Origin: [Actinobacillus] rossii
GTDB taxonomy: Bacteria; Pseudomonadota; Gammaproteobacteria; Enterobacterales; Pasteurellaceae
Assembly (NCBI GenBank): GCA_900444965.1
Contig: UFRQ01000003.1
Coordinates: 1,364,001-1,428,000 of the forward strand
DNA: 64,000 nt
Direction of reading: 5' to 3'
The notes beneath the pieces are model-generated. The model was not told the origin of the DNA. It saw only the letters and a list, made by a program, of their open reading frames with translations, and made no database searches. How positions within the stretch are numbered: the stretch's first letter is position 1; each line of letters begins with the position of its first letter. Shown here in pieces: positions 60,068 to 64,000 of this stretch. The position numbers and the translations under genes were made by a program.

Positions 60068-60163
60068 TATTTTTTTGCGGATTTTGGCTTAGAGAAAAAA
60101 ATCCGTATTTAAAAATGTTTCTTCAACAGGTAGAATACAGGAATCAAATAAAAAGGACACAAC

Positions 60164-61330
60164 ATGAACTTACACGAATATCAAGCAAAACAACTCTTTG
60201 CCAAATACAACTTGCCTGTAAGTCGTGGAATTGCCTGTAGAACTATAGATGAAACGGTTCAGGCAATTTCTGAATTAGCAGGGAATGTTTGGGCAGCAAA
60301 ATGCCAAGTGCATGCGGGCGGACGCGGCAAAGCCGGTGGCGTAAAATTAGTGCATACTGCCGAAGAAGTGCGGTCATTTGCAGAACAGTTTTTAGGAAAA
60401 CGATTAGTTACATTCCAAACTGATGCCTTGGGACAACCTGTTAATACGATTTACATTGAAGAAACCTGCCATATTGATCGCGAACTTTATCTCGGTGCTG
60501 TGGTGGATCGCGCGTCACAACGGGTAGTATTTATGGCTTCTGCGGCTGGTGGGATGAATATTGAGGATGTTGCAGCTCAAACCCCTGAATTGATTCATAA
60601 AGTCACACTCGACCCTTTAGTTGGCGGTCAGCCGTATCAAGGGCGTGAATTAGCCTTTAAGTTGGGATTAAAAGGCAGTGAAGTGAATAGTTTTGCGCAG
60701 ATTTTTGTGCGTTTAGCCAAACTGTTTGTAGAAAAAGACTTAGCGTTGGTAGAAGTCAATCCATTAGTCGTGACAAAAGAAGGTAATTTACTTTGTTTAG
60801 ATGCCAAAATTTCCGTAGATAATAACGCGTTATATCGTCAACCTGATTTAAAAGTGATGCAAGATCTTTCGCAGGATGATACTCGTGAAGCAGAAGCGGA
60901 AGCCTTGAATCTGAACTATGTGGCGTTGGACGGCAATATTGGTTGTATGGTGAACGGCGCAGGCTTAGCAATGGGAACTATGGATATCATTAAACACCAT
61001 GGTGGTCTACCTGCAAATTTCCTTGATGTAGGTGGTGGCGCGACCAAAGAGCGCGTTGCTGGCGCGTTTAAAATTATTCTTTCAGACAGGAATGTAAAAG
61101 CAATTTTAGTAAATATTTTTGGTGGTATTGTACGTTGTGATTTGATTGCAGAAGGTATTGTGGCTGCCGTGAATGAAGTGGGGGTAAATGTACCTGTGGT
61201 AGTTCGTTTGGAAGGAAATAGTTCAGAACGTGGACGTGAAATTTTGGCGCAGAGTGGGTTAAATATTATTGCAGCACAAAGTTTAACAGACGCGGCTGTA
61301 CAAGCGGTCAATGCGGCAGGGAGCAATTAA
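60164..61330 (+). CDS. sucC: Succinyl-CoA synthetase beta subunit
   Basis: 388 residues, the E. coli length. ATP-grasp domain ([20 protein letters not shown]) and C-terminal CoA-ligase-like domain with [11 protein letters not shown] and [16 protein letters not shown]. It binds nucleotide and completes the substrate-level phosphorylation step of the TCA cycle with SucD. AAAAAGGA precedes the start, and sucD begins 2 bases after the stop. Confidence 0.96.
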   Translation: MNLHEYQAKQLFAKYNLPVSRGIACRTIDETVQAISELAGNVWAAKCQVHAGGRGKAGGVKLVHTAEEVRSFAEQFLGKRLVTFQTDALGQPVNTIYIEETCHIDRELYLGAVVDRASQRVVFMASAAGGMNIEDVAAQTPELIHKVTLDPLVGGQPYQGRELAFKLGLKGSEVNSFAQIFVRLAKLFVEKDLALVEVNPLVVTKEGNLLCLDAKISVDNNALYRQPDLKVMQDLSQDDTREAEAEALNLNYVALDGNIGCMVNGAGLAMGTMDIIKHHGGLPANFLDVGGGATKERVAGAFKIILSDRNVKAILVNIFGGIVRCDLIAEGIVAAVNEVGVNVPVVVRLEGNSSERGREILAQSGLNIIAAQSLTDAAVQAVNAAGSN

Positions 61331-61332
61331 TT

Positions 61333-62202
61333 ATGGCAATTTTAATCGATAAAAACACGAAAGTTATTTGCCAAGGTTTCACGGGTGGGCAAGGTACTTT
61401 TCATAGTGAGCAAGCGTTGGCTTATGGTACTCAATTAGTAGGGGGCGTGTCGCCAAATAAAGGGGGAACCACACATTTAGGTTTACCTGTATTTAATACC
61501 GTGCGTGATGCTGTTGAATCAACAGGCGCGACGGCGAGTGTAATTTATGTGCCAGCGCCTTTCTGTAAAGATGCAATTTTGGAAGCCATTGATGCAGGTA
61601 TTCAACTGATTGTTTGTATTACCGAGGGGATTCCAACGTTAGATATGTTGCAAGTAAAACAACGCCTTAACGAAACGGGTGTGGTGATGATCGGCCCTAA
61701 TTGTCCCGGTATTATTACCCCTGATGAATGTAAGATTGGCATTATGCCGGCGAATATTCATAAAAAAGGTAAAGTGGGTATTGTGTCGCGCTCAGGAACG
61801 TTGACGTATGAAGCAGTGAAACAAACGACCGATGAAGGTTATGGGCAATCTACTTGTGTTGGTATCGGTGGCGACCCAATCCCAGGTTCAAATTTTATTG
61901 ATATTTTGCGTTGTTTCCAAGATGATCCAGAAACAGAAGCAATTGTGATGATTGGTGAAATTGGAGGCTCGGCAGAAGAAGAAGCTGCCACTTTTATTAA
62001 GGCACACGTAACTAAGCCTGTTGTCAGTTATATTGCGGGTGTAACAGCGCCAAAGGGTAAACGAATGGGACATGCTGGTGCAATTATCAGCGGTGGAAAA
62101 GGCACGGCAGATGAAAAAATTAAAGCATTGCAACAAGCTGGCGTTACCACGGTGCAAAGTTTAGCTGATATTGGAACCGCATTACGTGGAATTTTAGGCT
62201 AA
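61333..62202 (+). CDS. sucD: Succinyl-CoA synthetase alpha subunit
   Basis: 289 residues. An N-terminal Rossmann CoA-binding domain ([21 protein letters not shown]) and the phospho-histidine motif KRMGHAGAI near residue 246 are intact, as is [14 protein letters not shown]. It carries the phosphohistidine intermediate. It is translated in tandem with sucC. Confidence 0.96.
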   Translation: MAILIDKNTKVICQGFTGGQGTFHSEQALAYGTQLVGGVSPNKGGTTHLGLPVFNTVRDAVESTGATASVIYVPAPFCKDAILEAIDAGIQLIVCITEGIPTLDMLQVKQRLNETGVVMIGPNCPGIITPDECKIGIMPANIHKKGKVGIVSRSGTLTYEAVKQTTDEGYGQSTCVGIGGDPIPGSNFIDILRCFQDDPETEAIVMIGEIGGSAEEEAATFIKAHVTKPVVSYIAGVTAPKGKRMGHAGAIISGGKGTADEKIKALQQAGVTTVQSLADIGTALRGILG

Positions 62203-62236
62203 AGTGCGGTTAAGTTTAGATGGATTTTATTGAACA

Positions 62237-62800
62237 ATGATGAAGTTAAAAAAATTATTTTTTGCGACAACAATGTTTACTGTAGCAAGTTGTAGTTTAT
62301 TTACTGAAGAACAGTCTGTTATTCCAGCCGAATATGCAGGAGCAGATTACGAGCTTTCAGATGTAGATGCACAAAAATGGGCATTTAAGGCAAAACAAGC
62401 GGAGCAATGTATTTATCCAAACCTAACACGGATTCAATATGAACACTTCCAAAAAGAAGACAGTTATATTTATTCACAATATGTGTTCTTTTATCCCTTA
62501 GAAGATATTATTGGCGAAGATAATGTAAAAATTATTCAAAATGATGAGAAAGCAATGAAATATGCGACTTATCAATTGAAAAAATACAAATCAAGAGAAC
62601 TTGTTGAACCATTACAAGTGGCAGAATGTAAAACTTTACAAACGAAAGCCCGAGAAGATTTAGCTGTAGTTAAAGGACAACATATTACAGGGATGGTTGA
62701 AGAAACGAAAGCTGATGGTAAAGGTTCTGGCGTAGCGACAGAGCAAAATAAATTCTTCTTTGATATTATTAAATGGGGTTCGGGCATGTTTTTGCTTTAA
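62237..62800 (+). CDS. DUF5358-like lipoprotein
   Basis: 187 residues with a basic N terminus and lipobox TVASC (Cys19), so probably a lipoprotein. The mature part resembles Haemophilus proteins with DUF5358 ([19 protein letters not shown]; a cysteine pair around residues 54 and 134 could form a disulfide). Function unknown. It is downstream of sucD after an uptake sequence and could be transcribed with sucCD. Confidence 0.68.
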   Translation: MMKLKKLFFATTMFTVASCSLFTEEQSVIPAEYAGADYELSDVDAQKWAFKAKQAEQCIYPNLTRIQYEHFQKEDSYIYSQYVFFYPLEDIIGEDNVKIIQNDEKAMKYATYQLKKYKSRELVEPLQVAECKTLQTKAREDLAVVKGQHITGMVEETKADGKGSGVATEQNKFFFDIIKWGSGMFLL

Positions 62801-62816
62801 TCTCAGATCTGAAAAA

Positions 62817-62843
62817 AGTGCGGTGGATTTCACCGCACTTTTT
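62817..62843. terminator. Uptake-sequence hairpin between the lipoprotein gene and hemH
   Basis: AAAGTGCGGTG and CACCGCACTTTT form a stem ending in a T run on the plus strand. It separates the convergent lipoprotein and ferrochelatase genes. Confidence 0.72.
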
Positions 62844-62853
62844 GTTTGGGTCA

Positions 62854-63825
62854 TTATAGCTTTGATAATATTAATTGAGCTAAACATTCAATGTGCTGTT
62901 TGCTGGCATTTAAGGATGGAATATATTGATACGTTTTTCCACCATGAGATATAAAAAGTTGGCGATTGGTTACCGCAATTTCTTCCAATGTTTCTAAGCA
63001 GTCGCTTGCAAAACCGGGGCAAATTACGGCTATTTTCTCAATACCTTGAGCCGGTGCTGTTTCTAAGAATTTATCAGTATAGGGTTGTAACCATTCTTCT
63101 CGTCCAAAACGTGATTGAAATGTCATTGCCCATTGGGTTTCCATTAAGCCGAGTTGATCTACAACGGCTAACGTAGTTTTACGGCAATGCTCACGGTAAT
63201 AATCGCCTTTATTTTCATAGCGCAATGGAATACCGTGATAAGAGAATAACAAAAATTCATCGTCTTTTAATTGTAATTTAATGCTTGCAACAAGTGCACG
63301 AATATAATTTTCATCATCAGCGTAAGAATGAATAATCTCAAAAGGTACAATGCCACGCTGTGTTTTTAATGCATGAGCAAAACAATCTATTGCTGCTGCG
63401 GTGGTCGTAGAACTATATTGTGGATAAAGTGGGAGAAAAATAATTTTATCAACCTTTAAATCGGTTAATTTTTTCACCGCACTTTCAATACTCGGCTCGC
63501 CATAAGTCATTCCGATTTCTACTTGTACATCGATGCCTTTTGCTTGGAAATATTGTTGTAAACCTGCTTTTTGCTCTAAAGAATAGGCAAGTAGTGGGGA
63601 ACCTTTCTCTGTCCATATTTCTTGATAGTTTTTAGCAATTCGACGAGAACGTAACGGTAGAATAATTCCTTTAAGGAGTGGTAACCATTTCCAATTTGGC
63701 AAATCTACAACGCGTTTATCGCGTAAAAAGTCGTTTAGATAAGCGGATATAGCAGAAGGGGAAGGTTCGCTTGGTGTCCCAAGGTTCGCTAAAATAACAC
63801 CGATTTTATGATTGGAATTGTGCAT
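62854..63825 (-). CDS. hemH: Ferrochelatase
   Basis: 323 residues. ANLGTPSEP at the N terminus, the active-site His in [12 protein letters not shown] and the acidic patch [11 protein letters not shown] with [15 protein letters not shown] are diagnostic. It inserts iron into protoporphyrin IX. Haemophilus species retain this enzyme and can use protoporphyrin plus iron even where they lack the earlier steps of haem synthesis. It is next to a thioesterase gene. Confidence 0.95.
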   Translation of the reverse strand: MHNSNHKIGVILANLGTPSEPSPSAISAYLNDFLRDKRVVDLPNWKWLPLLKGIILPLRSRRIAKNYQEIWTEKGSPLLAYSLEQKAGLQQYFQAKGIDVQVEIGMTYGEPSIESAVKKLTDLKVDKIIFLPLYPQYSSTTTAAAIDCFAHALKTQRGIVPFEIIHSYADDENYIRALVASIKLQLKDDEFLLFSYHGIPLRYENKGDYYREHCRKTTLAVVDQLGLMETQWAMTFQSRFGREEWLQPYTDKFLETAPAQGIEKIAVICPGFASDCLETLEEIAVTNRQLFISHGGKTYQYIPSLNASKQHIECLAQLILSKL

Positions 63826-63832
63826 GGACGAA

Positions 63833-64000
63833 TTAAATAATTGAAAGTGTTAAACGGGTTGTACAGCATAGTTTTTCTTGGCTGTCTCGAATGTTAATTT
63901 GCCACACTTGGGTGCGTTTGCCAAGATGAATGGGAGTGGCTCGAGCGGTAACCATACCTGATTTCACTGGACGTACGTGGCTAGCATTAATATCTGTGCC
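63833..64000 (-). CDS. Hotdog-fold thioesterase (MenI/YdiI type), C-terminal part (partial)
   Basis: 55 codons visible before the stop; the 5' end lies outside the window. [19 protein letters not shown] followed by [11 protein letters not shown] is the late part of the acyl-CoA thioesterase hotdog fold used by YdiI/MenI. The gene runs towards hemH and may share its transcript. Confidence 0.82.
   Translation of the reverse strand, partial: GTDINASHVRPVKSGMVTARATPIHLGKRTQVWQINIRDSQEKLCCTTRLTLSII

Overview
The window is from a Haemophilus-group Pasteurellaceae chromosome. It is AT-rich, and the host DNA carries about one copy per kb of the uptake signal core AAGTGCGGT (or its complement), often inside genes and paired into terminator hairpins. 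Gene content also fits: RNase II next to FabI, a leader-bearing ATP-dependent DNA ligase, hemH next to a hotdog thioesterase, and sucABCD. The species cannot be fixed from sequence alone.

Region 1 (1-14,976) is ordinary chromosome: the 3' end of dnaX, an EEP-family hydrolase, RidA, a YwiC-like membrane protein, rnb, fabI, a histidine phosphatase, a RelE/NadS-type toxin-antitoxin pair with a visible promoter inside an inverted repeat, a Nif3-like protein, a YedI-like membrane protein, YcaO, divergent yafS-like/gloB genes, a periplasmic ATP ligase and a MetE-like methyltransferase. A decayed C-terminal remnant of a CysA-like transport ATPase follows. Then comes the first 35 nt of a surface lipoprotein gene.

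Region 2 (14,977-51,883, 36.9 kb) is an almost complete Mu-like transposable prophage, inverted relative to the given strand. Reading right to left it has an S24-type repressor, a multi-copy operator region, Ner, transposase A, target DNA activator B, a string of small early genes, GemA, an IS481-family insertion that breaks a small secreted-protein gene, a Mor/C activator, the lysis cassette, packaging and head genes, a contractile tail, tail fibre, and Com plus a Dam-type methylase where Mu has com-mom. Both ends begin TGT and carry TTTGCATA-type sites at the same distance from the terminus. The prophage looks damaged. The terminase large subunit has an in-frame TAA, a small early gene has another, and the IS481 element sits inside it. 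Three copies of a TGCTGAATG element lie exactly 31 bp upstream of a -10-like hexamer, before the endolysin, protease/scaffold and gp46 genes. I propose these as Mor/C-dependent late promoters.

Region 3 (51,884-64,000) is the rest of the interrupted chromosome. It starts with the remainder of the TbpB-like lipoprotein gene. Removing the prophage and one TATT copy joins the halves in frame and restores a normal lipoprotein signal peptide. A Slam-type outer-membrane translocator for such lipoproteins follows, then a DASS-family anion symporter, sucA-sucB, sucC-sucD, a small lipoprotein, hemH, and the 3' part of a hotdog thioesterase gene. The prophage has therefore knocked out or re-wired a lipoprotein/Slam export locus while leaving the central-metabolism genes beside it untouched.
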